A stretch of DNA of 64,000 nucleotides from Puccinellia tenuiflora. Lineage: Eukaryota > Streptophyta > Magnoliopsida > Poales > Poaceae. The notes under the pieces were generated by a model. The model had not been told where the DNA came from and did not search any database. It saw only the letters and a program-made list of their open reading frames with translations. Shown here piece by piece: positions 34,580 through 45,760 of this stretch (its first letter is position 1; every line of letters begins with the position of its first letter). The translations under genes and the position numbers were made by a program. Location: contig QRDG01001986.1 in the NCBI GenBank assembly GCA_012064385.1, positions 248,001 through 312,000 on the forward strand, in the 5' to 3' direction.

Positions 34580-35044
34580 GAGCATCTCCATTCGGGTTGT
34601 CAATAGAGCGTCTCTATTAGGCTTTTCGGACGAAAACGGCGGCTAGTCGCGACCCCAATAGCCCAATGTCGTCCGCGCGGCGCAACTCGTCCGGCAGCGC
34701 CAAGCCACGCCCTACGCGGTGGGAGCTGTTTGGGTGTGCCGGACGAAATTGCATGCGCCCACAGCTACATGTTACGTCCGCATGTAAAAAATCTTTTTCT
34801 CGCTCATTTCTTTTCTCCTCCACCGCCCTCCACGCCGTGCATGCGGGTTAATATTCTTCTCTCTCCTCATTATTTTTTATAAATGCATGCATGTAGCCTA
34901 CTTTTTACGTTGCTTTGCCATTACATGAAGAGCACGACTGGGAAGAGGCGCCCCCAATACGCTTTAATTCGTCCGGACGGCGCCAATAGAGCTGTTTCAG
35001 GCGCTCGTCCGAACGCTCTATCGGCGTTGCGACTGGAGATGCTT
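34580..35044. mobile_element. PIF/Harbinger-type non-autonomous element, 465 bp
   Basis: Ends GAGCATCTCCATTC and GACTGGAGATGCTT form an inverted repeat, flanked on both sides by TTA (34,577-34,579 and 35,045-35,047), the three-base target of Harbinger/Tourist elements. The interior is GC-rich with CGTCCG motifs and no transposase. Confidence 0.65.
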
Positions 35045-36269
35045 TTAGGCGTATGGCAAATTGATGTAGGAGGACCCATATCCATCACCATGTCATGCAT
35101 TTCAACATACGATAATTCTTCATTAACATCAAAGGCGAACTCCTTCCTCTCCGGATATGAAATCTGTGTGTTTCGCAGTTGCCACCACATCCGGCGTGAT
35201 TTTTGTCAGACGACTACCGGACCCATCCGGCATCTTTTTGGAAGCTCTCGGGTAGCTTTGGGCGAATCTGCCAGACCATCCGACAGAAAAATCACCGGAC
35301 GATCCGGCTGACCCAAAAACTGGGCATTTTCAGAAATTTGTTTTGGCCATAAATTTTACCTCCGGAGTCTGTTTTTGGTGATTTTCGTCTCTACCCGAAG
35401 CTACCGACAAACTCTAAATCACCACAGCGGTTGATCCATCATCTATTGCCACCAAATTGTTGTGCACAAGGAAGAAACTTTTCACTACAAGGGTGAAGTT
35501 CGTCAACAAAAGGTATGACATCCCCAAATCTTCTCCCACCTTGCCTTACTTGTGAGCCAAGCCATTTGCGACTATCTATCCTATTGAGACTTGATCATCT
35601 ATGATTGCTTGGGCTTTGCACACTTGATACCTTTTAGTGTTCCGAGCAAACTTGTATGAGCTAGCCGATATAGTTCTTGTTGGCAAGCAAGTGAGAGGGA
35701 AAAGAAAAAAAAGAAAAAAAGGAAAAGAAAGAAAAAGAAAGAAAAAGAAAAAGAGCCTCAATGCCTTATCTCTTGTAGTAGACACACAAGCTCGATGAAA
35801 AATTCATAGGTGTGGTATCTTTGTGCAAATCTTGTAGCCCACCAATAAATTATAATCGAGTTGGTTTCTCTTGTACTCGTGCGACTTGAGATTTAGTCTT
35901 CGCTAGGTCCATCACTAGCTCATTTTTTTGGTTGCACGAGTCCCACTTTTCAAAGCGTGTGTTTGTATGAGCTCCACTCATATCCTTTGAAATCGACTTG
36001 TTTTGCTTGTGGTCATCGTGGTTCTCTACTTGCCATTACAACATCTTGGTTTCCAGTTGTTTCATTTGCTTTCCAAAATCCATACCTATCCACTCATAAG
36101 CCGTGTGTGTTTTAGAGTTGCCTTTGGATCTTTGAAACTCAAGTTACCGCATTCTTATGTATCGGTTTCTCTTGGTATGGTCCACTAGTTTCAATACTAT
36201 CTAATAGGTGAGCTTGGTTTCTTAGTTACTTTCACTCCACATATATATACACTTGTCTTGTGATTTACC

Positions 36270-36992
36270 ATGTCTAGTGAGAGCGGAGCATCCTATGGAG
36301 GCCAGGATCATGAGGAGTACGTGATGAGCGACAACGACTATGGTGCCCCAAGCATGGATGAGATGGTGGACCACGACATCGACTACTCTTCCACGAGCAT
36401 GGACCACATGGCGGAGCACCACTACTACGACTATGATGCCGAAACCTTCCATGACATGGAGATCTACACCGACTTTGAGTCCACAAGCATCAACGCCATG
36501 GTCGACCACTACTACGACTACAACTCCAATGACTTGGTGAGCTCTACATCGACTATGACTCCACAAGCATGGACGACATGGTGGCGCGCATCGACTACAA
36601 CAATATGCAAAGTGCTCGTGCACATAACCCACCACCAATGCATGTCAAGGAACTTCATCGACACACATCCTCGCAAGATCTTCGACGAGGCGCTTCACAT
36701 CATGTTGATGATGACACCGACGATGAGTCCCCACCTCGACGACCCACAAGACATCGGACTCAAGATCAGCACCGCCATCAAGAAAATACATCATCCCAAG
36801 ATCTTTGATGCGGCGTCACATATCATGAGGATGACACAAGGAGACGGAATTCCATCTTCGCCTAGAGGACATGGAGACACGCCCTCCTCCGCGACATCAT
36901 GCTACATCGCCCTCAATACCTTTTCCATGTTTTGCATCAAACAAATTGAACAATTGCTCTTTCCTTTGGTTTGTTTGCAAACATGTGAATGA
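36270..36992 (+). pseudogene. Acidic Tyr/Asp/Met repeat protein in Gypsy B (decayed)
   Basis: An ATG-started frame encodes an acidic region of imperfect repeats built on STSMDHMAEHHYYDYD-like units (about residues 28-90): Asp, Tyr, Met and His rich. After residue 90 composition changes abruptly, suggesting a frameshift out of a His/Asp-rich frame visible at 36,569-36,808. No similarity to Gag, protease or polymerase is recognised. It may be the N-terminal part of this element's own polyprotein. Function unknown. Confidence 0.4.
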
Positions 36993-37631
36993 TTTTGGTC
37001 CCCCTTGTGACATGCTTGTTCCCTTGATCTTTAATGTTGATGATTTATGTTTTGCAACAAATGTGATGAACAATTGTTCTTTTAAATGGCTTGTTTGCAA
37101 CTATAATGATATTTCGAACATGTCTTTTCATGAGTGCGTTGGATTTTGTCCAATTGGTGTTGCAAGAAATTCTTTGAAAACTTGCTCTTTCCTTTGTTTT
37201 GCTTGCACCCATGATGGTGATGATAAGAGCATCCCTCATATTGTGTGGTTCACAAACTTCTATTTGCGATGTTTTTGAATGCAATGGACGTCATATGGTT
37301 CACAATGAGATAGGTATCATGGCCTTCTCAACTTTTCTTGGAGATTTTGTGTTCCCCATTTTGAGGATGTTTCGAAGAGTTTCTTGCACAATGACCTTGG
37401 TTTTGGGCTACCTTCCATATATTTGTGTTGTGCTAACGGTGCTACGATCAAGGTTGGAAATGTCATCAGTGATGTGCTCCTCTATCATGCACACACATGT
37501 TTCGCTTGGTCTTTGGTGCGTGTAGGTAAAAATGGTGGCATGGTGACTTCCACTTCAACGGCGAGCCATCTATCTTCACATGATGAGGATGTGCTAGCGT
37601 CGAGGACGACACTTTTCGAAGGAGGGGGAGA
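36900..37631 (+). pseudogene. Cys-rich 3' reading frame of Gypsy B (broken copy)
   Basis: Fragments in two or three frames encode CFASN, NNCSF-W-VCK, CSFLCFACTHD, YNGRHM-like, LGDFVF, VISDVLLYHAHTCFAWSL and finally DVLASRTTLFEGG running into the polypurine tract. The same order of motifs is found intact on the minus strand at 45,753-46,865 in Gypsy C. No known domain recognised. Confidence 0.55.
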
Positions 37632-37650
37632 TGATGTAGGCGGATCCACG

Positions 37651-39346
37651 TGTTAGAGATATGCCCTAGAGGCAATTAATAAAGAGTTTTTATTATCATA
37701 TCTCAAAGTGTTCATAATAAGTTTTATGTCATGCTATAACTGTATTAAGCAGAAACATTAATACACGTGTGATGTAAAACAACCAGGTCCCTAGTAGCCT
37801 CTACTTGACTAGTCCATTGGTCAACTAATGATCAAGATTTCCTGATCATGGGCATTTATGTCAATTGACAATGGAGTTGTGTCATCGGATAATGACATAA
37901 TGGACATCCACCCAAAGTAAGTTAGCGCAATAAGATCTGTCACGAATATCAACATTGCGATAACTTAATAGAAATGTAGTAGTAACTAAATCCTTAGACC
38001 GTGAGATCATATTTAATCAATGTTCTGGAAGGATACTTTGACTGCATCAACCGTCACACCGTAACAGGGTGATTATAAAGGTGTCTATCAGGTTTCCTAA
38101 AGGAATACATTGAGGCATATGCATCAAGAGCGGGATTTGTCCGTCACTGACGGATAGATATCACTGGGCCCACTCGGTGATATTACATCAAAGTCTTGCA
38201 AGCATGTGACTAGGTCATGAAGATGTAATATCATAGAGATGAGTAAATGACTTTGTCGAGTAACGAGATGGGATCTCGGACAAACTTGATATCGTGTGAC
38301 AAAAGGAATTGGTAAACAACGATAAGGTTCAAGCGACAAAGAACTTTGTGGAACACACAGGGGCCATCATGGGTTTCCAGATCCTGCTGTTGGTCATTGA
38401 TCGGAGAGGAGTCTCGATCATGTATGGAGTGATACCGAACCAAGGGGTGGCACACTTAAGGGTAGACGACGCTTAGGAATAGCTTTGGCACCGAAGAAAT
38501 TAGAGAGACCAATTCCGGGAATCATTCCGAGATTTATCCGATGGAGATCGGAGGTTCCGAAGGAGTATCAGAATTAAGGGAGAAGTATCCGATGGAGATC
38601 GGAGGGCAACGAAAGGAGTTTCGATGCAAGAGATATTAAATGATATGTATTTAATATTAATTAAAATAATTAATAATTAAATAATATTTAATTTAATATT
38701 AAAAGGGCAGCCCACCTAAATGGGCCTCACCCGAAAGGGGAGCCCAAGTGGGGGCCGCGCCCCAAGGAAGGAGGGGCCGGCCGCACCCCACATGGGCCCA
38801 ACTGAATGGGGCCCATGGGGTGGCCGGCTGCCTCCTATGGCCGTCCGAACCATGTGGGCATAGTCCCACATGGCTAAGCCAAGGGGGTTGGCCTCCCCCC
38901 TCCTCCTATATAAGGAGGTGCCCCCTCTCCCTTTGAGGTCATCCCAATCTCTCTCTTTTATGTGTGGTTTCGGAATATTGGAGCTGCATATTTTAGAGGG
39001 GTCTCTCCACTAAAATCCACCGCCGTGATTTTGGTGCTTCGGTCGAGCTCTTCATCTTCCGCAGCTGCCACTGGACCGGAGCCGGGGGATCGTCACTACA
39101 CCGTACGTGTGTAGAACTTCGGAGGCGCTGCCCACAACAGCGCTCGTCGTCGATACGATTCCACGACCTTGAGGTCGGTGTCGTACGTCTTCATCAACAA
39201 CGTTCTAGGAACGTAACGCTTTCGGTCTTCAAGAGGTATGAACACCAGATCCCTCTGTTACTTATGTCTACCTAGAGATAGATCTTGGCTAGTTTATCAT
39301 TCGCGTTGCTAGGAATTTTCTTGTTTTCTGCACTCGAACCCCTTCA
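37651..39346 (+). mobile_element. Solo LTR, Angela/BARE/WIS-type copia, 1.7 kb
   Basis: Runs from TGTTAGAGATATGCCCTAGA to GAACCCCTTCA and is flanked by a perfect 5-bp duplication CCACG (37,646-37,650 and 39,347-39,351). TATA-like CTATATAAGG lies at about 38,907. The flanking host is the right LTR of Gypsy B. A solo LTR results from recombination between the two LTRs of a full element. Confidence 0.88.
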
Positions 39347-39530
39347 CCACGTCCATCACCATGTCATGCAATTCAACATACGATAAGTCTTCATTAACAT
39401 CAAAGGTGAATTCCTTCCTCTTCGAGAACCTCGATACGTCGCCTTTGGATGGTATACTATGTGAGCATCGACCCTTGTGCATTGTTAGGTTGAACATGTC
39501 AAGTACGGACGCCAAGGGAGATGCCGAGGA

Positions 39531-39531
39531 N
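39531..39531. other. Single N at a suspicious LTR junction
   Basis: Gypsy B sequence ends here and the 3' quarter of a copia LTR begins at the next base. Given the nearby full-length LTR copy, this may be an assembly join. Confidence 0.9.
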
Positions 39532-39931
39532 TCTCTCTTTTTTATGTGTGGTTCCGGAATATTGGAGCTGCATATTTTAGAGGGGTCTCTCCACTAAAAT
39601 CCACCGCCGTGATTTTGGTGCTTCGGTCGAGCTCTTCATCTTTCGCTGCTGCCGCTGGACCGGAGCCGGGGGATCGTCGCTACACCGTACATTTGTAGAA
39701 CTTCGGAGGCGCTGCTCGCTGTAGCGCTCGTCGCCGGTATGACTCCATGACCTTGAGGTCGGCGTCGTACGTCTACATCAATAACATTCTAGAAACGTAA
39801 CGCTTTCGGTCTTCAAGAGGTATGAACACCGGATCCCTCTGTTACTTTATGTCTACCTAGAGTTAGATCTTGCCTAGTTTACCGTTCGCGTTGCTAGGAA
39901 ATTTTATGTTTTCTGCACACAAACCCCTTCA
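39532..39931 (+). repeat. 3' portion of the left LTR of copia A
   Basis: Matches 38,950-39,346 of the solo LTR closely and ends CACAAACCCCTTCA. The first ~1.3 kb expected of this LTR family is missing upstream of the N. Confidence 0.85.
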
Positions 39932-39932
39932 G

Positions 39933-39944
39933 TGGTATCAGAGC
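39933..39944 (+). promoter_or_regulatory. Primer-binding site, initiator tRNA-Met
   Basis: TGGTATCAGAGC immediately after the LTR is the canonical plant copia site complementary to the 3' end of initiator tRNA-Met. Confidence 0.9.
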
Positions 39945-40993
39945 CGATCTATGCGTAGATATAGAGTACGGATTAGAACACATAGAAATATGTGGGCACT
40001 CGATCATATAATTGTTACCCTCTCACGTGCATTTGTTCATACTATTGAATTGCTTGATGAAGCGGCCCGGACCGACCTTACGCGTACTCTTATGCGAGAT
40101 TGGTTCCGCACTTGACATATGGCTTGTACCATATATGCGGCTGGCAGGAGTCTGTCTCTCTAGCACTGGTAGTATGGCATCTTCAACGGAGGGCCCTGAA
40201 AGGGGTGTAATAGAGACAATTATTTTATCGGTGTTGTGGTTGCAGGTTCGTAAGTTAATTAGAAGACGGTTCTTTTTGCGAAAGCCCCTCAGCCACGTAA
40301 AATTTACAAAAGATAAAGTAGAGGCGTCTAACTTTATTTTGCAGGGGCGGTGATATGATATGGTAACGGTAAATATTTATCGAAATATTTTATTGCTGGC
40401 ATGGAGGCACGGAGACCTGGTGCGGCGCCTCAGCGCACGATGGAGATCATGCGCGGGAAACCATATCATGTCACACATATTACATTAGATGTTAATAGAT
40501 GTTGTGTGCTACCTATATTGTTTGTACTAGATATAAGGCGGTAACAATATAGGTGATCCCTCAAAAGAAATACCAACATTGTGTTCTTCCTTAGTATGCA
40601 CCACCAAGAAAGTTCACCGTTGTGGAGGCAGGCCGTGACGATCGGGTGTCAAACATATCTGTGTTCGCATACGGTGGGTGTAAGCCATGTATGCACGTCC
40701 ACATACAAAGGTTGTATTGGCGAGCGTAGCATGTACAGACATGGCCTCAGAACACGGGAGACCGAAAGGTCGAGCATGAGTCACATGGAGATGTGATTGA
40801 CATGGAGAGGTCTACCTTTGAAGCCATGCTATCGGCCGTGACGATTGGGGGTAGTATTGGTGGATGGGGGTCATGTGATCACTAAAAGGACGATGAGGGA
40901 TGTCTTTTTGAGCGGGAGTTCTCGTATATTTTATATAGATAAAACTTGAACTCATATTACACAGTCTTATAAACTTTGCAAATACCATTGTAG
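39945..40993 (+). other. Untranslated leader of copia A
   Basis: About 1 kb between the primer-binding site and gag, as in BARE-type elements. Open frames here are short and unrelated to known domains. Confidence 0.6.
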
Positions 40994-41310
40994 ATGGCTC
41001 GCTCCACCTTCAACCTAGGTCCGTTCCTTGAGAAAGAAAAGCTTAAAACCAATGGGACAAATTTCATGTCCTGGTTCCGTACCTTGAGGATTCTCTTAGC
41101 CTCTCACCAGATGACCTATGTACTTGAGTCGGCAGTAGGAGACGTTCCAGCCGAAGTAGCCTCTGAGGATGATAAGAAATCTTATCAATCCAAGTTGTAT
41201 GATTCCTCTTTAGTCCAGGGAGGCATGCTTTATGCCATGGAGGCTGATTTGCAAAAACGTTTTGAGAAGAAAGGTGCTTATGAGATAATCACTGAACTCA
41301 AGGCTGTTTA
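40994..41310 (+). pseudogene. Copia A gag, N-terminal part
   Basis: ATG-started frame with the UBN2-type copia Gag beginning (NGTNFMSWFRTLRILLASHQ, then EADLQKRFE and ITELKAVY). It is cut after about 104 codons by the solo LTR at 41,311 and continues at 43,219. Confidence 0.85.
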
Positions 41311-43218
41311 TGTTGGGAATATGCCCTAGAGGTAATAATAAAATGGTTTATTAAGCATATTCATGTTTATGATAATAGTTTATTATCCATGCTATAATTG
41401 TACTAAATGGAAACATAATACATGTGTGGAATATAAACACCAGGAGTCCCTAGTGAGCCTCTACAGAACTAGTTCGTTGATCAAGAGATAGTTAGAGTTT
41501 CCTAACTATGGACTTGTTATAGTCACTTGATGATGGAGTCATATCATTAGGAGTAATGGTGTGATGGACATGACCCAAATAATAAGAGTTACAATTAATC
41601 GTGTCACAAAAGTTTTGTTGTCAACACTTTTAATATGCCAAATATAGTTTCCTTAGACCATGAGATTATATCACTCCCATTCACTGGAGGAATACTTTGT
41701 GGACATCAAACGTCACTTCGTAACTGGGTGATTATAAAGGTGGCTTTCAGGTATCTCCGACGGTGGGTTGTTGGGTGATATGAATCAAGAGTGGGATTTG
41801 TCCCTCCATGTGACGGAGAAGATATCTCCAGGCCTTCTCGGTAATATATCATCAAAAGTCTGCAGACATGTGATTAGGATGTAATCACCGGGATCCTATA
41901 TTATGGACGAGTAAAGAGAGCTTGCCAGTAACGAGATTAAACTGGACGTGGGGATGTCAACGATTAAGTCTCGGGCAAGTAAAATATCGTGAGACAAAGG
42001 GAATCGTATATGAGATTAATTGAATCTCTGGCATCATGGTTCAATCGAGAAAGAGTTTCGTTGAGTGCATAGGAATTAATATGGGCATCCCGGTCCCGCT
42101 ATTAATTGTTGATATGATCATGTCTACGCATTCCCGAACCCGTAGGGTCACACACTTAACGCTCCGATGAAATTAGGTTTTGCGATGAATTAAATGATGA
42201 AATGAACGAATGGTGATTCGGAGTCTCGGATGGGATCCAGGACATCACGAGGAGTTCCGGAGGAGTCCAGAGAATAAGATTCATATAAGGAATGTGTTTC
42301 CGGAGGTATCGGAAAGGTTCCGGGAAATTTGTATAGGGTACCGGAAGGTTCCGGAATGTTCTAGAGGGGTCTAGAAGTGGGACCACATATTGTATGGGGC
42401 CCACATGGACCAAAGGGGTGCAGCCACCACATGGGTGTGCCGCACCACCCTAGGGCCCACATGGGCCAATTTGGCTAGGACAAAGGGGGGAAGTCCTAGT
42501 CCTAGTTCGACTAGGAGTTAGGCCCCCTTTCCTTTAAGAAAGGCCCAAGCCCGAGTTCACTTGGGACTCAGCTTGGGGGCCAAGCTAAAGGGGGGCCGAC
42601 CGGCCCCTACCCTAACCCTAGCCGGCCACCTATATAAGGGGAGGAGGGGAGGGGTGTGGCACACCCTTGAGCTGCCCCCCAAGTTGCCCTAGCCGCACCC
42701 CAACCCTAAACCCTAGCCGCACCCCCCTTGCCCTAGGGGCTGCGCCACCACCACCTCCTCCTCGAGCTGCCGCACCACCCTAGCCCTAGGCTGCTGCGCC
42801 ACCTCCTCCTCTCCCTCTCCTCTTGCTTGGCTTGGCGAAGCCCTGCTCGTGGATATCGTCATCATCACCACCACACCATCGTGTTGCTGAGATCATCAAG
42901 GCCACGTCTACCTCGCTTGCGGGGTCAAGGAGTGGACGTCTTCATCGAGCCATACGTGTGGATACCGTGGAGGTGCTGCCCGTTGCAGCACTTCATCGGA
43001 TTGGATCTCGAGGATAATACATCTCGTCGCGACTAGACGAGTCTAGTTGTGGGGATCGACTAGCTAACCCATGCACCGACAAAACGCGTTTGTTGATCTT
43101 CAAGGGTAAGAGATTGAATCTCACCTTCGCTATCTTCATCTAGTAGATCTAGATCCTTGGGTTTTATTCCGTTTGCTGCGTAGGAATTTTTTTTGTTTTC
43201 CATGCTGCGACCCCTACA
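41311..43218 (+). mobile_element. Solo copia LTR, 1.9 kb, in gag of copia A
   Basis: Starts TGTTGGGAATATGCCCTAGA, ends GCGACCCCTACA and is flanked by a perfect 5-bp duplication GTTTA (41,306-41,310 and 43,219-43,223). It is related to, but clearly different from, the 1.7-kb LTR of copia A. CTATATAAGG near 42,631 is a TATA candidate. Confidence 0.88.
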
Positions 43219-44915
43219 GTTTATGCACCTCAAGCCAAAGCTGAGAGGTACGAAGCCTCAAAATTGTTCTTTTCGGCTAAGATTGAAGAGCACAGCAATG
43301 TGAGCGACCACGTGGTCAAGATGTATGGCTACATTCAACGCCTAAATGATCTGGATTGCAAAATCCAGATGAGCTGGTGATTGATAGGGTGCTGCAATCG
43401 TTGCCCCCTAGCTACAAAGCATTTGTATTAAATTACAACATGCAAGGAATGACAAAAACTCTCCCTGAGATATTGGTCATGCTCAAGACTGCTGAGGTGC
43501 AAATCAAGAAGGAGAACGCCGTGTTCATGGTCAACAAAACCGTAGACTTCAAGAAGTCCGGTGGTAGGGCGAAGGGCAAGAAATGGAGGAAGAAGAGGGA
43601 CGGCAAGTCGGCCACCTCCACATCCAGGACGCCCAAGTCTGGCTCCAAGTCAGGCGTTGAGTTCTTCTATTGCAAAGAGGAAGGCCATTGGAAGTGCAAC
43701 TGCCCCAAGTACCTAGCTGACAAGAAGGCGGGAAAGATCGCCGAGAAGGACAAAGGTATATACGATATACAAGTTATAGATGTTTATCTCACAAGTGCTC
43801 AGAGTAACACATGGGTTACCAGTTTGGTTGCTCATATTTGTAACTCACGGGAGGAGTTGCGGGATAAGAGGGACTTGGAGAAGGATGAGGTGACGATGCG
43901 CGTCGGCAACGACAACAAGGTGGATGTCATGGCCGTCGGCACCCTACCTCTGCTTATACCGTCAGGATTAATATTAGTGTTGAATAAGTGCTACTATGTG
44001 CCCGAGTTGAGTATGAACATTATATCAGGGTCTTGCCTGCTACAAGACAATTATTCATTTAAGTCAGTACCAAACGGTTGTACTATTTCAATGAATAATA
44101 TATTTTATGGTCATGCACCGGTGCGCGGTGGTTTATTCATATTGAATCTTGATCGTAGTACTCACATCCATAACATAGAAGCCAAGAGATTTAGGTGTAG
44201 TGACGATAATACCATGTATATGTGGCATTGCCGTCTTGGTCACATAGGCATAAAGCGCATGAAGAAACTCCATTCTGATAGACTTTTGGAGTCATTAAAT
44301 TTTGAATCTCTTGACACGTGCGAGCCGTGCCTTCTAGGAAAAATGACCAAGGCCCCGTTCTCCGGTGTTATGGAGCGGGTGTCAGACTTGTTGGGAATCA
44401 TACATACTGATGTGTGCGGACCGATGAGTGTATCTACATGCAATGGTTATCGTTACTTCGTAACCTTCACTGATGATTTGAGTAGATATGGATATATTTA
44501 TTTAATGAAACATAAGTCTGAGACTTTTGAAAAGTTCAAAGAATTTCAGAGTGAAGTTGAAAATCAACTCAATAAGAAAATTAAGCATCTTCGATCAGAT
44601 CGAGGAGGTAAATATTTGACTTTTGAGTTTGACACGCATCTCAAGGCATGTGGCATTGTACCACAACTTACGCCGGCTGGAACACCACAGCGTAATGGTG
44701 TATCTGAGCGATGTAATCACACCCTACTGGGTAGCGTGCGGTCCATGATGTCCCTCACCGATCTACCCTTGTCATTTTGGGGTCACGCATTAGAAACTGC
44801 CGCGTTTATATTAAATAGGGCACCATCCAAGTCCGTTGAAACGACACCATATGAGATATGGCACGGAAAGAAGCCTAAGTTATTGTTTCTGAAGGTTTGG
44901 GGTTGTGAGGCTTAT
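43219..44915 (+). pseudogene. Copia A gag C-terminus, protease and integrase (degraded)
   Basis: Gag resumes (KAERYEASKLFFSAK), then shifts frame near 43,360 and continues as IDRVLQSLPPSYKAF. The zinc knuckle FYCKEEGHWKCNC has lost its first Cys. The protease active site is replaced (VTSLVAHICNS where DTG or DSG is expected). Integrase is well kept: GAG_pre-integrase WHCRLGHIG, core LGIIHTDVCGPM, FTDDLSRYGY, SDRGGKY and NGVSERCNHTLL. Interrupted at 44,915 by Gypsy C. Confidence 0.88.
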
Positions 44916-45760
44916 TGATATAGGGGTTGGCCCGATCTTCACGGATTTGAGGGGAAAAAGGGGATGAACGCGAAGAACATGAGGTGGGAAATGGGGGGAA
45001 AACGTGGGCAAACAAAGAGGATAACTAGCAAAACCTGCAGAGATCTCCACCCAACAACAACCCTCACAAGAGAAGCCTTTGGATCGAAGAATCAAAGCCA
45101 AGCTTACTCTTAATGAAACCGATTGCTCTTACCGGCCGGTCCACCAATCCAATAGAATCACCACAGTGAAAGATTGGTTTGCACTATTAGAGACACCTCA
45201 GTGAAAGAGTAGCAACAACAAGATCCATCTTCAAAGAGGAACCCTAGAAACGAGGGAGGAGGAGCATGGCTCTCAAGTCTCAAATTCAGTCTATCCTAGA
45301 ATGGAAAAAGGGGAGTGCTATTTATAGTCTTAGTACAAAACGGAGTCTGGACGCGGGTGACCGGCCTGAGAGCCGGCCTAGGCCGGCCTGGGGGCCGGCT
45401 AGATCTGGCGCGTGGCCGGCCTGGGAACCGGCCTAGGCCGGCTGGGTCTGGCGTGCATCCGGCTGGTTCTGGCATGTGGCCGGCCTGGGGGCCGGCCTAG
45501 GCCGGGCTGGAGGCCGGCCAGACTGGCCGGTTGGGAGGCCACCTGTTTCGGCTGGGAGGTCGGCCTGGGAGCCGGCCTAGGTCGGCTTGGGGGCCGGCCG
45601 GCTCTGGCATGTGGCCGTCCTGGGAGCCGGCCTGGGCCGGGCTAGAGGCCGGCCAGACTGGCTCCACCTCCTCCTTCATCTTCTTGGATCTTTCTCTTGG
45701 TCATCTTCTCCATCATCTTGGGGCCTCCTCTTGCTCATCTTCACATGTGGGGCTACATCA
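44916..45760 (-). repeat. 3' LTR of Gypsy C
   Basis: On the minus strand it runs TGATGTAGCCCC to CCTATATCA. CTATAAATAGC on the minus strand (about 45,310-45,320) is a TATA box in the element's transcription direction. The centre has a CCGGCC-rich minisatellite. Confidence 0.88.
45359..45660. repeat. CCGGCC/AGGCCGGC minisatellite in Gypsy C 3' LTR
   Basis: About ten imperfect units of CCGGCCTGGGAGCCGGCCTA, which are also self-complementary. The counterpart in the other LTR is 51,039-51,345 and differs in unit number and order. Confidence 0.8.

Larger units (their letters stand above)
35062..39530 (+). mobile_element. Gypsy B, RT-less LTR element, interrupted by a solo LTR
   Basis: The left LTR starts TGATGTAGGAGGACCC at 35,062 after CAAAT. 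The right LTR starts TGATGTAGGCGGATCC at 37,632, right after a purine tract (GAAGGAGGGGGAGA). The right LTR is split after 19 bases by a solo copia LTR (37,651-39,346) and resumes with TCCATCACCATGTCATGCA, which matches the left LTR from about 35,079. It ends at the N of 39,531. The interior has decayed open frames and no reverse transcriptase or integrase. Confidence 0.7.

Noticed and set aside
35055..39515. Two similar minus-strand ORFs (RKEFTFDVNEDLSYVELHD and its relative) that looked like a transposase domain
   Set aside because: They lie in the two copies of the Gypsy B LTR, so the similarity is explained by LTR duplication on the opposite strand.
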